Below, piece after piece: positions 1 to 9,136 of a stretch of 64,000 bases of DNA. The translations under genes and the position numbers were made by a program. Within the stretch, counting starts at the first letter, position 1. Each line of letters opens with the position of its first letter. Source of the stretch: Metallosphaera sedula DSM 5348 (GTDB taxonomy: Archaea; Thermoproteota; Thermoprotei_A; Sulfolobales; Sulfolobaceae); the NCBI RefSeq assembly GCF_000016605.1, contig NC_009440.1, forward strand, positions 1 through 64,000. Reading direction: 5' to 3'. A model generated the notes under the pieces. The model searched no databases and was not told the DNA's origin. It saw nothing but the letters and a program-made list of their open reading frames with translations.

Positions 1-92
1 TTTATTTTATGAGTATATCTGAAATAGTGAAGAAAGAGGAAACAAAACCGACGCTCCCTGAACCTCTGCAAACCATTATATCACGCTTCGCA

Positions 93-120
93 GAGACCCC
101 TTCATTTCCTCTGGAAACAC
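93..120 (-). repeat. Origin recognition box, inverted copy
   Basis: Read on the minus strand this contains TTTCCAGAGGAAATGAAGGG followed by GTCTC, an ORB-like element with the G-string. It faces the two direct ORBs across the 121-198 segment. Confidence 0.75.
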
Positions 121-198
121 TCGGTTTTGGCTTCTCAACTCTTCTCTCACCCTTTTATACAAACCGTTTCTTTCGCCCTCTCCACTCTCTAGTTCACT

Positions 199-225
199 AA
201 CTTTCTCCAGTGGAAACAGAGGGGT
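199..225 (+). repeat. Origin recognition box 1
   Basis: AACTTTCTCCAGTGGAAACA then GAGGGGT. Identical over about 26 bases to the copy at 240-266. A 41-bp repeat spacing is close to four helical turns, which would place bound Orc1 proteins on the same face of the DNA. Confidence 0.85.
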
Positions 226-239
226 GTCTCCACTTTCCA

Positions 240-266
240 AACTTTCTCCAGTGGAAACAGAGGGGT
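240..266 (+). repeat. Origin recognition box 2
   Basis: Second direct ORB copy with the same core and G-string, 65 bp before the cdc6-1 start. Orc1/Cdc6-1 binding here could also regulate its own gene (inference). Confidence 0.85.
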
Positions 267-330
267 TATTTACTCCCCGGTTAAAGCCAGTCCGAATCCT
301 TAAAATCAGTAGAGATCAAGTACAACCAAT

Positions 331-1521
331 ATGAGTGACATTATCGACGAAGTGTTATCCTCAGTTAAGAACTCAGCCATCTTCAAGAACAGGGAATATC
401 TCCTCCCCGACTACATCCCAGAGGAGTTGCCTCACCGTGAAAATGAGATAAAGAAGCTTGCAAGCATTCTCGTTCAGTTGTACAGGGGGGAGAGACCCAG
501 TAACATCTTCATTTACGGTCTCACAGGTACTGGAAAGACCGCAGTAACCAAGTATGTTCTGAGTAATCTGCAAAGGAAGCTCAATAACTTCGAGTACGTG
601 TACATAAACGCCAGACAGACCGACACCCCCTACCGGATCCTGGCAGATATAATTGAGATCCTAGGGGATAAGGTTCCCTTCACGGGCCTTTCCACGGCGG
701 AGCTGTACAGGAGGATGGTCAAGGTTTTGGAGAGGTCAGAAAGGGTTATGATTATCGTGCTGGATGAGATTGATGCACTGGTCAAGAAGCACGGTGATGA
801 TATACTCTACAAGTTAACCAGGGTGAATTACGACGTTCATAAGAGTAAGATCTCCATCGTAGGAATAACCAATGACGTAAAGTTCATAGATGGGCTCGAT
901 CCCAGGGTTAGGAGTAGCCTTGGAGAGGAGGAGTTGGTGTTTCCCCCATACAACGCTGAACAACTGGAGGATATCCTCAAGAAGAGGGCAGTCCTGGCCT
1001 TCAGGGAGGGAGTGGTATCGGAGTCCATCATCAAGTTATGCGCAGCCATAGCTGCCAGGGATCACGGAGATGCCAGGAGGGCCCTAGATTTGCTTAGGGT
1101 TGCCGGGGAGATCACGGAAAGGGAGAGGAAAAACCAGGTAGGCGAGGAAGAAGTTGAGAAGGCCAGGGTAGAGATAGAGAGGGATCGCGTGTATGAGGTA
1201 ATCGCGACCTTACCCTTCCACTCTAAGCTGGTCCTGTTATCCATCATTAAGGGTCTAACCAAAAATACCAGGCTTACCACGGGGGAAATTTACGACCTTT
1301 ACAGGAACATTGCCACCTCGATGGGATCCGAATTTGTGACCCAGAGGAGGGCAAGTGACATAATAAACGAACTGGACATGATGGGGATAATCTCAGCTAG
1401 GGTGGTGAACAGGGGAAGATATGGTAAGACAAAGGAAGTTGTTCTGGCAGTCGACTCCGGAATAGTCCTGAAAGCCCTCCTGGAGAGTGACGAAAGGTTT
1501 GCTGATTTCTGGAGTGGATGA
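331..1521 (+). CDS. cdc6-1: Orc1/Cdc6 replication initiator 1
   Basis: AAA+ initiator of 396 residues that binds ORB elements and starts replication at oriC1. The AAA+ domain has Walker A GLTGTGKT at 63-70 and Walker B LDEID at 144-148. The last ~110 residues form the winged-helix DNA-binding domain expected of the family, and length is normal for Orc1-1. A TATA-like CTTAAAAT at 299-306 lies about 30 bases before the ATG, so the mRNA is probably leaderless or nearly so. Direct adjacency to ORB repeats identifies it as the oriC1 initiator rather than a Cdc6-2 or Cdc6-3 paralog. Confidence 0.97.
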   Translation: MSDIIDEVLSSVKNSAIFKNREYLLPDYIPEELPHRENEIKKLASILVQLYRGERPSNIFIYGLTGTGKTAVTKYVLSNLQRKLNNFEYVYINARQTDTPYRILADIIEILGDKVPFTGLSTAELYRRMVKVLERSERVMIIVLDEIDALVKKHGDDILYKLTRVNYDVHKSKISIVGITNDVKFIDGLDPRVRSSLGEEELVFPPYNAEQLEDILKKRAVLAFREGVVSESIIKLCAAIAARDHGDARRALDLLRVAGEITERERKNQVGEEEVEKARVEIERDRVYEVIATLPFHSKLVLLSIIKGLTKNTRLTTGEIYDLYRNIATSMGSEFVTQRRASDIINELDMMGIISARVVNRGRYGKTKEVVLAVDSGIVLKALLESDERFADFWSG

Positions 1522-2017
1522 TGGATATTTTCCCTTGAGATATAAGGGTCAGAGGGGTAAGGCTCCCCTCGTGGTTACTCTTTTTGACGGAATGAGACTT
1601 AAGGACTTGAGGATAGGCCTTATCACGGTAGATGGTAGAGATGCTAGAGACGTCTTCTCTCAAATTAACTGGGGAGTTATAACCATGTATGACGGGATAA
1701 CTTTCGGTGGCTTCAACTACATTATTCCAGAGAGGAACTTCATCGTGGTATATGGGAATAAACCCAACCTAGAGGAAGTTGAGAAGGCCTTGAGGGCCCA
1801 TTTTCAGGATGATAGAGGGAGGGAGATAATGGGCGTTCTTGAGAGGTTAACCAGGATTGAGACTAGGTGGGGCCCCCTATACCTCTATACTGACCTGGAT
1901 CTAGCGGACGCGAGGAGGATCGTGGAGGGGTACCAAGTCATTTCCAAGTACCCGGAGCCCATAAGGTATGCCCACGTCATAGGAAGGGCTGTGGGCATGT
2001 GGAGAGAAAAATCCTAG
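1499..2017 (+). CDS. DUF99 family protein (endonuclease dU-like)
   Basis: Protein of about 172 residues resembling the archaeal DUF99/UPF0215 family. The N-terminal [10 protein letters not shown] motif carries the paired acidic residues typical of the family, and a second conserved segment [12 protein letters not shown] follows. Some members have been linked to endonuclease activity on deoxyuridine-containing DNA; activity here is unproven. The frame is open from GTG 1487; TTG 1499 (giving MLISGVDDG) fits the family start better, and GTG 1514 is also possible. The start overlaps cdc6-1, suggesting translational coupling and a repair or replication-linked role (inference). Confidence 0.75.
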   Translation: MLISGVDDGYFPLRYKGQRGKAPLVVTLFDGMRLKDLRIGLITVDGRDARDVFSQINWGVITMYDGITFGGFNYIIPERNFIVVYGNKPNLEEVEKALRAHFQDDRGREIMGVLERLTRIETRWGPLYLYTDLDLADARRIVEGYQVISKYPEPIRYAHVIGRAVGMWREKS

Positions 2018-2037
2018 CTGGCGTTATCGTACCCGTG

Positions 2038-2973
2038 TCACGAATCGTAGCAAGTCCTCTTCTGAAGAGACTTACCCATGCTTATCCTTTCCTCCCTTTC
2101 CTTAAGCCTCTCCTCCATGATCCTTCTCTCGTATTCTGAGGAGGGTTCCAGTTTCTGTATGGGCCTAGGTTTCCCATTCTCGTCGATGGAGACGAAGGAG
2201 AACACTGTCCTAGATACTAGCCTCCTGCTACCGGTGAAGTGATTTATGGCAAATATCTTGGCTCCCACATCCAGGGAAGTATTCCCCGTATATTCCACTG
2301 CTCCCTGAATTTCAAGTATATCACCTATCTTCACTGGAACAAGGAAGTCGGCCGAACCTGCACTCGCCGTGAAAGTGTTACCCTTAGAATACATCTTCGC
2401 GACTATGGCCAACGCCTCATCTAGCATCATGTACATTTTCCCTGCGTAAAGTATACCGTTTCCGAAACCGTGTTCTGGATATATGGTCCTTATGTAACTT
2501 CTTCCGAAGGTCATTCCAGGCAGGAGTTCAGACGTGTCCTCAGAGACCATTTTCTTCCTTTCCAGTCTTTTCACTCTTCTCTTCTCGGCTCCTTCATCGC
2601 CCTCTATCTTAACGGTGAGGGGTCTGGGTCTCCCGTTTTCATCCACGGCGACGTAACTCATTAACCCTATGGCACCCAACTCCTCTGTATTCCCCCTCTT
2701 GATACAACCAGTTACCTCAATTTCCACCGAACTTTTCCACGAGGCCTTGGCCTCAGCAGTAACTCTCAGAATGTCTCCCAATCTAGCTGGCTTGAAGAGG
2801 TAGAGGTAATCCACAGAAGCCAGGAGATAGTTTCCTTGGCTCACCGATGACATGAGAATGCCTGCAGTATCTATGAGCCAGCTCATGTAGATTCCGCCGT
2901 GAAGCGATCCGAAGTGGTTAGTGTGCCATGGGAATACGTTATAGTAAGTTTCTGTTCTATACGTGTACGTCAC
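2038..2973 (-). CDS. Double-hotdog acyl-CoA thioesterase
   Basis: Protein of 311 residues with two tandem hotdog domains. Repeat one carries [20 protein letters not shown] near residues 19-38; repeat two has the matching helix segment with [12 protein letters not shown] near 177-188. Each repeat has a later SVDY/SADF strand and an ENGKPRP stretch. Tandem hotdogs are typical of ACOT/BFIT-type acyl-CoA hydrolases that release CoA from acyl-CoA. The C-terminus is charged and Arg/Glu-rich. It is last in a minus-strand chain: its start overlaps the nadM stop by 4 bp (ATGA). Substrate is unknown. Confidence 0.85.
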   Translation of the reverse strand: MTYTYRTETYYNVFPWHTNHFGSLHGGIYMSWLIDTAGILMSSVSQGNYLLASVDYLYLFKPARLGDILRVTAEAKASWKSSVEIEVTGCIKRGNTEELGAIGLMSYVAVDENGRPRPLTVKIEGDEGAEKRRVKRLERKKMVSEDTSELLPGMTFGRSYIRTIYPEHGFGNGILYAGKMYMMLDEALAIVAKMYSKGNTFTASAGSADFLVPVKIGDILEIQGAVEYTGNTSLDVGAKIFAINHFTGSRRLVSRTVFSFVSIDENGKPRPIQKLEPSSEYERRIMEERLKEREERISMGKSLQKRTCYDS

Positions 2974-3491
2974 CTCTTATCAGTACCTACTATTTCTCTT
3001 AATCGTTCATCTCCCTTAATACTCTTTATGAAATCTGATACCTCTCCTGGAACTAAACTTTCCCACTTCTCTCCTGTTATCATATTCTTCCTGATTAGGG
3101 TGGAGTTGTACTTCTCCCTGTGGAATGAGGGGGGTATGAGGATCTCGCTTCCGGCTTCCTTAAACAGTCTTAGTACCAGTGGGTTCCTAGCTATAACCGC
3201 CTCAAACGACGGAACATACATCTTGACGTGATATGCCCACACGTTGTTCATGAGGATATCCGGTACTGGTATGAGATAGTACCTGTCTCCCGGTATTCCC
3301 TCGGCTTTCATGGCTCTCCTAATCATCTCAATTCTCTCCCCAGCCGTGAAGGGATTAGAGAGAGTGTGACTCTCTTGGGCGCTCCCAATTAGGATTATTA
3401 GCTCATCTAACCTCTCCAACCCCCACTTAACCACGCTTAGGTGGCCTAAGTGAAAGGGCTGAAATCTTCCAGGATAGATTCCTCTAAGCAG
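2970..3491 (-). CDS. nadM: Nicotinamide-nucleotide adenylyltransferase
   Basis: Archaeal NMNAT, joining NMN and ATP to form NAD. Hallmarks are [12 protein letters not shown] (nucleotide-binding HxGH), then [14 protein letters not shown] and the C-terminal NREKYNST-like [11 protein letters not shown] segment. The catalytic N-terminal motif is read only if translation starts upstream of GTG 3434. In that frame the codons before it are TGA TGA TGT CTG CTT AGA GGA ATC TAT CCT, with no ATG, GTG or TTG. CTG at 3491 is proposed as start, giving 173 residues, normal for the family. It overlaps the 3' end of the SAM adenosyltransferase gene by ~46 bp. Start codon uncertain; function firm. Confidence 0.9.
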   Translation of the reverse strand: MLRGIYPGRFQPFHLGHLSVVKWGLERLDELIILIGSAQESHTLSNPFTAGERIEMIRRAMKAEGIPGDRYYLIPVPDILMNNVWAYHVKMYVPSFEAVIARNPLVLRLFKEAGSEILIPPSFHREKYNSTLIRKNMITGEKWESLVPGEVSDFIKSIKGDERLREIVGTDKR

Positions 3492-4249
3492 ACATCATCA
3501 CCTTCTTTTACATTAAGCACTACTGAAGCATCTGCCTTATTTAATCCTAATTCAAGGAACCCATATCCGTTTCGGTAAATTATGAGGTCGCTTCCCCCTT
3601 CCTGGAATGTTCTAGCCCCAATTCCGGTGAAGGTTCCATCCCTGGTTCTTATCTTAGCCTTTTCCCCAAGTTTGATCCTGACATTTCTCAGGGATAGGGC
3701 TACATTACCGAAGTGGTCAACGAAGAACACCTTGGAGCATATCATTCCGTTCTCTCTCCTACTCTCAAGATTTAACTTCACGAGATCAGTTTCGTCCACT
3801 CTCGTTCCCAAAGTCTCTATTGGAACTCCCCTACTCAACAACGCTGCGCTCACGGAGAAAATATCTCTCCCGTGAAATGTATTGGATATTTCCCTAGATA
3901 GATATATCCTTTCATTATCAATGCTGTGAACCTTGAGTATGCCGTCCTCCCTTATCGCAGGTAGGAGGACACCGTTATCGGGACCCACAAAGAAGTAGTT
4001 TCTGGTCCTCACGGCTAGGGGTCTCCTTCTAGTTCCTACCCCTGGATCTATCACCACAAGGAAGGTGGTGTATTTCCTAAAATACCTATAGGAAGTGTAG
4101 AGCTGATATGCCCCCGCAATCACGTTAAAATTTTTCGAGTTTGGTGAAATGTAGACTACATCAACATTCTTGTTAATTCGCCTTATTACGGCCTCCATTA
4201 CACCGTTATAGTTGTCGGAGATCCCGAAATCAGTTAGAACTGCTAGCAA
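3446..4249 (-). CDS. SAM hydroxide adenosyltransferase (DUF62)
   Basis: About 267 residues. The N-terminal AVLTDFG plus YNGVMEAV, then [18 protein letters not shown] and [12 protein letters not shown], identify the DUF62 / S-adenosyl-L-methionine hydroxide adenosyltransferase family, which hydrolyses SAM to adenosine and methionine and is related to fluorinase and chlorinase. [11 protein letters not shown] marks the start of the C-terminal domain. The frame is open to an upstream start at 4297, but TTG 4249 puts the start next to the conserved TDFG and leaves a 20-bp overlap with the CYTH gene. It sits between a CYTH protein and nadM in one overlapping transcription unit. Confidence 0.88.
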   Translation of the reverse strand: MLAVLTDFGISDNYNGVMEAVIRRINKNVDVVYISPNSKNFNVIAGAYQLYTSYRYFRKYTTFLVVIDPGVGTRRRPLAVRTRNYFFVGPDNGVLLPAIREDGILKVHSIDNERIYLSREISNTFHGRDIFSVSAALLSRGVPIETLGTRVDETDLVKLNLESRRENGMICSKVFFVDHFGNVALSLRNVRIKLGEKAKIRTRDGTFTGIGARTFQEGGSDLIIYRNGYGFLELGLNKADASVVLNVKEGDDVCLEESILEDFSPFT

Positions 4250-4778
4250 GCTTCTCGACCTTAAGCTCCAGGTAAGATTTCGTGATAACTTCACCACTTA
4301 TTCCAAATCTAGATTTAAATTCCTTAAAGAAGTCGAGTAGCTTCTCCTCGTCGATGTCTATTCCCTCTATCTCAACGAAGTTACCCAAACCCTCCACTAT
4401 GTCTATGCAGACGCTGAACTCCCCCTTCTTCAGCACATGGCGCGTTTTTCTCACGCTCTGTGCCTCCCTGTACCCCAGCTTCTCGAGAATCCTTATCATG
4501 CTATCCTTGTCGTCGAGGGAGACAGTTATTTCCTCCCTGGATTTGCTCCTGGAGCCCATCTTGGGGCCCTTGTAGGTAAGCTCTATTTTATCGTTCACAA
4601 GCCGTATCCTCAATGCCTCATCTGTCTTCCTAAAGTCCCTTGTATCTCCGTTGAGATAGATATCCTCTTGGGTTTCCTTGCCCACGTATACGTAGCCGTC
4701 CTGCAGTAGTTTTTCCATCAAGGATTGGGGGTCAACGTTGAGCTTCACTTTTATTTCACGTTCAATCACATCGGTCAT
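4230..4778 (-). CDS. CYTH domain protein (class IV adenylate cyclase-like)
   Basis: Protein of 182 residues with the CYTH signature ExExK (EREIK at 6-10) and alternating charged strands such as ALRIRLVN and ELTYKGPK. CYTH proteins act on triphosphate substrates, as class IV adenylate cyclases, thiamine triphosphatases or tripolyphosphatases; which applies here cannot be told from sequence. Archaeal members are often annotated CyaB. It is the first gene of a four-gene minus-strand chain. Its ATG abuts the ATG of the divergent methyltransferase gene (CATATG at 4776-4781), so both promoters must lie inside the opposite gene or the real starts lie further in. Confidence 0.87.
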   Translation of the reverse strand: MTDVIEREIKVKLNVDPQSLMEKLLQDGYVYVGKETQEDIYLNGDTRDFRKTDEALRIRLVNDKIELTYKGPKMGSRSKSREEITVSLDDKDSMIRILEKLGYREAQSVRKTRHVLKKGEFSVCIDIVEGLGNFVEIEGIDIDEEKLLDFFKEFKSRFGISGEVITKSYLELKVEKLASSSN

Positions 4779-5789
4779 ATGAGTGAAATTGATTCCTATC
4801 TAAAAAATAATGATTCGCTCCTTTACACTTATCGTATCACTCCAGATATAAAAAGAATTGCTGAGAAGTATGGCTTCCTGGACTACATGGTTGAGAGGTA
4901 CCTTGAATTTCTAGGAGAAGGGACAGAGGATTTCCTTTCCTCCTGTTCCGTGCCATTGACGAAATCCATAAGGTGCAATTCTCTAAAGATAGATTGCGGG
5001 AAGCTGGAGAAGCGGTTAACTGATAAGGGCTTCTCGCTCAAAAGGATTGAGTGGAGCAGGTTTGGATACAGGGTGGAAAAGGTCCCACCTAGGCCTACTC
5101 TTGGGGCAACAGTGGAGTACATGAAGGGTTTCTATTACATTCAGGGAGAGGCTTCCATGATTCCTCCTGAGGTCCTATCACCCAAGGAGGGTGAGCTGGT
5201 TCTGGACATGGCTTCCTCCCCTGGAGGAAAGACCACCCACATGGCTCAGTTGATGAATAACAGGGGGACAATAGTGGCACTTGAGAAGAATCCCGCAAGA
5301 TTAAGAAAAATAAGATCCAATATCTCTAGGTTGGGAGTATCCAATGTTGTGCTGTTGTGGATGGGTGGAGAGGATGTCCCAAAGCTAGGAATCGAGTTTG
5401 ATAAGATATTGTTAGATGCACCTTGCTCGGGCGAGGGATTAATACCCCTGGATCCTTCCAGGAAAACCAAGACCAAACCGGAGGATCTGAAAAATTTTCA
5501 GCGAACTCAATTAACACTCCTTGCGTCTGGGTTTAAGGTACTTAAAAGAGGTGGATATATGGTTTACTCAACGTGTAGTATAGCCCCTGAAGAGGATGAG
5601 GTAATAGTTGATTTCGCAGTTAAGTACCTAGGCATGAGGGTTGAGAAGATACAGGGAATACCGGGAGAGAGGGGCTTAACTAGCTTCAAGGGTCTCTCCT
5701 TCTCTCCAGAACTCACCCAATGTCTTAGGATCTATCCTCATCTGCAACACATGGAGGGATTTTTCGTTTGCCTGCTGAGGAAAGAGTGA
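4779..5789 (+). CDS. NSUN-family RNA 5-methylcytosine methyltransferase
   Basis: About 336 residues. The SAM-binding motif DMASSPGGKT is at 143-152. Both catalytic cysteines of Nol1/Nop2/Sun m5C methyltransferases are present: PCSGEG (C216) and YSTCSIAPEEDE (C266). The N-terminal region with SIRCN and YIQGEASM is typical. It methylates cytosine in tRNA or rRNA; the target is not determinable here. The gene lacks its own PUA domain, and a small PUA-like gene follows with a 4-bp overlap, so the two may form a functional pair. The start is probably ATG 4779; the conserved region begins near residue 25, so a later start is possible. Confidence 0.92.
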   Translation: MSEIDSYLKNNDSLLYTYRITPDIKRIAEKYGFLDYMVERYLEFLGEGTEDFLSSCSVPLTKSIRCNSLKIDCGKLEKRLTDKGFSLKRIEWSRFGYRVEKVPPRPTLGATVEYMKGFYYIQGEASMIPPEVLSPKEGELVLDMASSPGGKTTHMAQLMNNRGTIVALEKNPARLRKIRSNISRLGVSNVVLLWMGGEDVPKLGIEFDKILLDAPCSGEGLIPLDPSRKTKTKPEDLKNFQRTQLTLLASGFKVLKRGGYMVYSTCSIAPEEDEVIVDFAVKYLGMRVEKIQGIPGERGLTSFKGLSFSPELTQCLRIYPHLQHMEGFFVCLLRKE

Positions 5790-6238
5790 GAAAGGTTAAT
5801 CCAGGTTTACTCGCTCACGTCCTTCACGAGTATGGATGTGACAAAATCCCCGTAAAGCTGGACCTCTATGAGATACGGAATGTAATCTACGGTACTACGG
5901 TAAATCCAGGGGTAATAGACATGTTGAATGGAAATCTTGTTGAGATGATTGGTGTTCCCCTTCTCCTGAAAAAGAGAACTGGGATGGTCCCCCTCCTACC
6001 CCTCGGTGATTACATGGTTAAGTCCTGTTCCCACAAGGTTATCTTGCCAGACAAAATAATTGAGAAAGTACTCTACGGAAAGCCTGTGATCGTTGAGGAG
6101 GTATATAATTTCAGAAGGGCTTTGCTGGTCGATGGGTACAACGATTTCGTGGCCTTCGTCACTCTCAGGAGGAGGAACAGGGGTACTGAGATAATACCGG
6201 TTCTAGATATAGGATGGTATTTAAGGGGCGGGGGCTAA
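5786..6238 (+). CDS. Small PUA-like RNA-binding protein
   Basis: About 150 residues, starting with GTG overlapping the NSUN stop (GTGA); TTG at 5768 is an alternative. N-terminal NPGLLAHVLHEYG and a C-terminal half with SCSHKVILPDK and FVAFVTLRRRN are compatible with a NIP7/PUA-like RNA-binding protein. Family assignment is tentative because no single motif is decisive. Coupling to the NSUN methyltransferase suggests a subunit or specificity factor for RNA methylation (inference). It is followed by a 66-bp gap with a TATA-like sequence before radA. Confidence 0.6.
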   Translation: MRKVNPGLLAHVLHEYGCDKIPVKLDLYEIRNVIYGTTVNPGVIDMLNGNLVEMIGVPLLLKKRTGMVPLLPLGDYMVKSCSHKVILPDKIIEKVLYGKPVIVEEVYNFRRALLVDGYNDFVAFVTLRRRNRGTEIIPVLDIGWYLRGGG

Positions 6239-6304
6239 TAATAGGCAAATATTTATTGTTAGACACACGTCTATTAACTTTAGAAAAGGTGAAGTGGTGG
6301 AAAA

Positions 6305-7279
6305 ATGGCAGACCAAGTAGAGGAGAAGAAAAGGATCAAGACAGTCAAGGATCTATCGGGCGTAGGCCAGGCAGTACTTAATAAGCTCACGGAGGCCGGT
6401 TACTCAACCCTAGAATCCATAGCGGTGGCATCTCCACAGGATTTGAGTACCGCTGCTGGAATACCCATAACCACAGCTCAACGCATTATCAAGGAAGCTA
6501 GGGATGCCCTTGATATTAGGTTCAAGACTGCCCTAGAGATAGAACAGGAGAGAGCGAGTGTTAAGAAAATAACTACCGGAAGCCAGGCCCTAGATGGCCT
6601 TCTAGGAGGAGGTATAGAAACAAGGACCATGACAGAGCTATTTGGCGAATTCGGTTCGGGCAAGACTCAGATATGCCATCAGGTTTCCGTTAACGTTCAG
6701 CTTCCCCCAGAAAGGGGTGGACTTTCCGGCAAGGCGTTATACATAGATACTGAGGGTACCTTTAGGACTGAGAGAATAAAGGCGATGGCATCTGCGCTAG
6801 GCCTTGAGCCCAAGGAGGTTCTTCAGAACATCATGAGTATAAGGGCCATAAACACCGATCACCAAATTGCCATAGTTGAGGAACTGCAGGATATAATAGC
6901 AAAAGACAACTCCATTAAACTAGTGGTAGTTGACTCTATAACGTCTCATTTCAGGGCAGAGTATTCAGGGAGAGAGAACCTGGCGGTTAGGCAACAGAAG
7001 TTGAACAGGCACCTGCACCAGCTTGTGAGACTGGCCGAGATATATGACTTGGCAGTAATAGTTACTAACCAAGTTATGGCTAGGCCAGATATGTTCTACG
7101 GAGATCCAACGGTTGCTGTGGGTGGCCATACCCTATATCACGTTCCAGGGATAAGGGTTCAGATAAAGAAGAGTAGGGGCAATAGAAGGATTGCTAGGAT
7201 GGTTGACGCACCTCATCTCCCAGAGGGAGAGGTAGTCTTTAGCATAACCAACACGGGTATAAGGGACGCAGAGGAATAA
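6305..7279 (+). CDS. radA: DNA repair and recombination recombinase RadA
   Basis: Archaeal RecA/Rad51 homolog of 324 residues that forms filaments on single-stranded DNA and catalyses strand exchange. The N-terminal helix-hairpin-helix domain (about 10-65) is followed by the ATPase core, with Walker A GEFGSGKT at 114-121, Walker B LVVVD at 206-210, and the DNA-binding loop around [12 protein letters not shown]. Length is normal. A TATA-like AAATATTTAT at 6247-6256 and a purine-rich GGTGAAGTGGTGG shortly before the ATG suggest its own promoter and a short leader. Confidence 0.98.
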   Translation: MADQVEEKKRIKTVKDLSGVGQAVLNKLTEAGYSTLESIAVASPQDLSTAAGIPITTAQRIIKEARDALDIRFKTALEIEQERASVKKITTGSQALDGLLGGGIETRTMTELFGEFGSGKTQICHQVSVNVQLPPERGGLSGKALYIDTEGTFRTERIKAMASALGLEPKEVLQNIMSIRAINTDHQIAIVEELQDIIAKDNSIKLVVVDSITSHFRAEYSGRENLAVRQQKLNRHLHQLVRLAEIYDLAVIVTNQVMARPDMFYGDPTVAVGGHTLYHVPGIRVQIKKSRGNRRIARMVDAPHLPEGEVVFSITNTGIRDAEE

Positions 7280-7283
7280 AACT

Positions 7284-7291
7284 TCTTAATA
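7284..7291 (+). promoter_or_regulatory. TATA box of the HIT gene
   Basis: CTTAATAA begins 30 bases before the ATG at 7314, the spacing seen for other leaderless genes in this window. Confidence 0.6.
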
Positions 7292-7313
7292 ATCCGCTTC
7301 CATAAAACACTCC

Positions 7314-7823
7314 ATGGATCATTTGTGGGCGCCTTGGCGCTCTAAGTATATTATGGATGCCTCTAAGGGAAAACAGGAAAGTTGTCTTTTCTGTAGAGTT
7401 ACAACCGAAAAGAGGGACCAGGAGAACTTAGTCGTGTGCAGGGGCAAGAAAGCTTTCGTCATACTCAATAAGTATCCCTACAACCCTGGTCATCTCATGA
7501 TAGTCCCATATAGACATGTGCCTACGCTTGAACTTCTTGATCAAGAGGAGGGTTCAGAACTCATTGTATTAACCTCAAGGGCTGTGAAGGCGTTAAGAGA
7601 CATCTATACTCCTGACGGTTTTAATGTTGGGATTAACATTGGTAGGGTAGCTGGAGCTGGAATAGAGCAACATATTCATGTTCACGTAGTGCCTAGATGG
7701 AATGGGGACTCAAATTTCATGCCGGTAATAGGCAATACAAAGGTTCTTCCAGAAACGCTAGAAGAGACGTATAAAAAGCTTAGTGATAAGTCAATATGTG
7801 GTGAAGAAGTCTTCGATCGCTGA
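7314..7823 (+). CDS. HIT family nucleotide hydrolase
   Basis: Protein of 169 residues with the histidine triad HIHVH at 120-124 followed by VVPRW, and an N-terminal CLFC (C24, C27) typical of zinc-containing HIT proteins. [12 protein letters not shown] is the other conserved block. Members hydrolyse dinucleoside polyphosphates (Ap4A-type) or adenylylated conjugates by nucleotidyl transfer to the middle histidine. The [10 protein letters not shown]-terminus is common in AP4A phosphorylase-like HIT proteins. The TATA position implies a leaderless mRNA. Confidence 0.93.
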   Translation: MDHLWAPWRSKYIMDASKGKQESCLFCRVTTEKRDQENLVVCRGKKAFVILNKYPYNPGHLMIVPYRHVPTLELLDQEEGSELIVLTSRAVKALRDIYTPDGFNVGINIGRVAGAGIEQHIHVHVVPRWNGDSNFMPVIGNTKVLPETLEETYKKLSDKSICGEEVFDR

Positions 7824-7849
7824 TTGATGAAGAGGGCAGGGTTTTACTG

Positions 7850-9058
7850 ATGATGCGAAAAATTCTAGATGATATATTTAGGGCAAGGGAGAGAATATCT
7901 CCCTATATCCATGAGACGCCCGTGGACTATTCCACTACTTTTTCGAGAATGACTCAGTCCGAAGTTTATCTAAAACTGGAGAACCTACAGAAGACTGGCT
8001 CATTCAAGGTTAGAGGGGCCTTTAATAAGATCTTGGAAATGAAGGAAGAGGAAAGAAAGAGAGGCGTAATAGCCGTTTCTGCCGGCAATCACGCCCAGGG
8101 TGTAGCCTATGCTGCAATGACATTGGGTATAAAGTCCACCATTGTTATGCCAGAAACTGCCCCTATCTCCAAGTATAAGGCAACAAAAGGTTACGGCGCC
8201 GAGGTAATTCTATACGGGAAGTTCATCCACGAGAGCATGAAGAAGGCGGAGGAGTTGATACGGGAGAGGAACTTGACCCTTGTTCATCCATACGATGATC
8301 CGTTGATAATCGCTGGCCAAGGGACAGCTGGGCTTGAGATGGCAAAGGAGAAACCTGATGTCGTAATAGTACCCATTGGAGGTGGAGGGTTAATCTCTGG
8401 AGTTTCAGTTGCCCTAAAGGGGATTAACCCAAACACTAAGGTGATAGGAGTTCAATCTTTCGCCTCTCCTTCGTTAAAGATCTCAAAGGAACTTGGAAGG
8501 TTAACTGATATAGAGCCCTCCTATTCTATTGCGGACGGAATCCTGGTTAAGTCCCCTTCTTCCCTCACATTTGAAATCGTCTCAGAATATGTAGACGACA
8601 TAGTTCTAGTGGATGATGACGAGATAGCCTGGGCTATGATGATGCTTCTGGAAAGGAGCAAGACGGTAGTAGAGCCTGCAGGAGCTGCTCCATTGGCAGC
8701 GCTACTTAGCGGTAAAGTTGAGGCTAGAGGGAAGAAAGTTATGGCACTCCTTAGCGGAGGTAATGTAGATCTGTCCCTTCTGGCGAGGATAATTGATAAG
8801 ACATTGTATAAGACCAAGAGGATTGTTAAGGCAAGGGTAATAGTTCCGGACAAACCTGGCTATCTTAACAAGGTTCTTAATCACGTAGCCCAAATACGAG
8901 GAAATATAATTGACGTGGTTCACGATAGGGTAAGCAGTGATGTTTTGCCTGGTTACACAAAAATATATGTCATGTTTGAGGTCGCAGAACAAGAGGATCT
9001 AGGAAAATTCATAGTAAGCCTTCAAAATGAGAATATAGAGGTTAAACTCATAGAATAG
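7850..9058 (+). CDS. ilvA: Threonine ammonia-lyase with ACT domain
   Basis: PLP enzyme of 402 residues converting threonine to 2-oxobutanoate and ammonia, the first step towards isoleucine. The PLP lysine is in [10 protein letters not shown] (K53), [10 protein letters not shown] is the substrate/phosphate loop and [10 protein letters not shown] binds the PLP phosphate. A C-terminal ACT domain from about residue 325 ([17 protein letters not shown]) suggests feedback control by amino acids. It could be biosynthetic or catabolic; adjacency to prephenate dehydratase, another ACT enzyme, favours biosynthesis. It starts 27 bp after the HIT gene. Confidence 0.93.
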   Translation: MMRKILDDIFRARERISPYIHETPVDYSTTFSRMTQSEVYLKLENLQKTGSFKVRGAFNKILEMKEEERKRGVIAVSAGNHAQGVAYAAMTLGIKSTIVMPETAPISKYKATKGYGAEVILYGKFIHESMKKAEELIRERNLTLVHPYDDPLIIAGQGTAGLEMAKEKPDVVIVPIGGGGLISGVSVALKGINPNTKVIGVQSFASPSLKISKELGRLTDIEPSYSIADGILVKSPSSLTFEIVSEYVDDIVLVDDDEIAWAMMMLLERSKTVVEPAGAAPLAALLSGKVEARGKKVMALLSGGNVDLSLLARIIDKTLYKTKRIVKARVIVPDKPGYLNKVLNHVAQIRGNIIDVVHDRVSSDVLPGYTKIYVMFEVAEQEDLGKFIVSLQNENIEVKLIE

Positions 9059-9090
9059 GTTCTATTTCAACCCTCTCTTCATTCGAAATT

Positions 9091-9098
9091 CTTAATAA
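9091..9098 (+). promoter_or_regulatory. TATA box of pheA
   Basis: CTTAATAA matches the box of the HIT gene exactly. By the 29-30 base spacing seen elsewhere, transcription would begin near 9120, only about 12 bases before the ATG at 9132. Confidence 0.5.
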
Positions 9099-9136
9099 CT
9101 AGAAGCTATGAGAACTCACTGGTTGATCCAGATGGA

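Larger units (their letters stand above)
1..330. other. oriC1: Replication origin oriC1
   Basis: Non-coding stretch directly upstream of cdc6-1. It holds two nearly identical direct repeats (199-225 and 240-266, 41 bp apart) and one copy in the opposite orientation (93-120). All carry the core TCCAGTGGAAAC-type sequence followed by an AGGGGT G-string, which matches the known origin recognition box (ORB) of Sulfolobus oriC1. The segment 121-198 between the inverted and direct boxes is strongly strand-biased (pyrimidines on the plus strand) and contains TTTTATACAAA; it is the likely unwinding element. Adjacency to orc1/cdc6-1 is the usual oriC1 arrangement. Replication function is inferred. Confidence 0.85.

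Noticed and set aside
9-200. 63-codon open frame before cdc6-1
   Set aside because: It runs through the inverted ORB and the proposed unwinding element, has unremarkable composition and no recognisable motif; treated as chance.
199-266. Direct repeats that could suggest a CRISPR array
   Set aside because: Only two direct copies, with a spacer far too short and a sequence matching ORB boxes.
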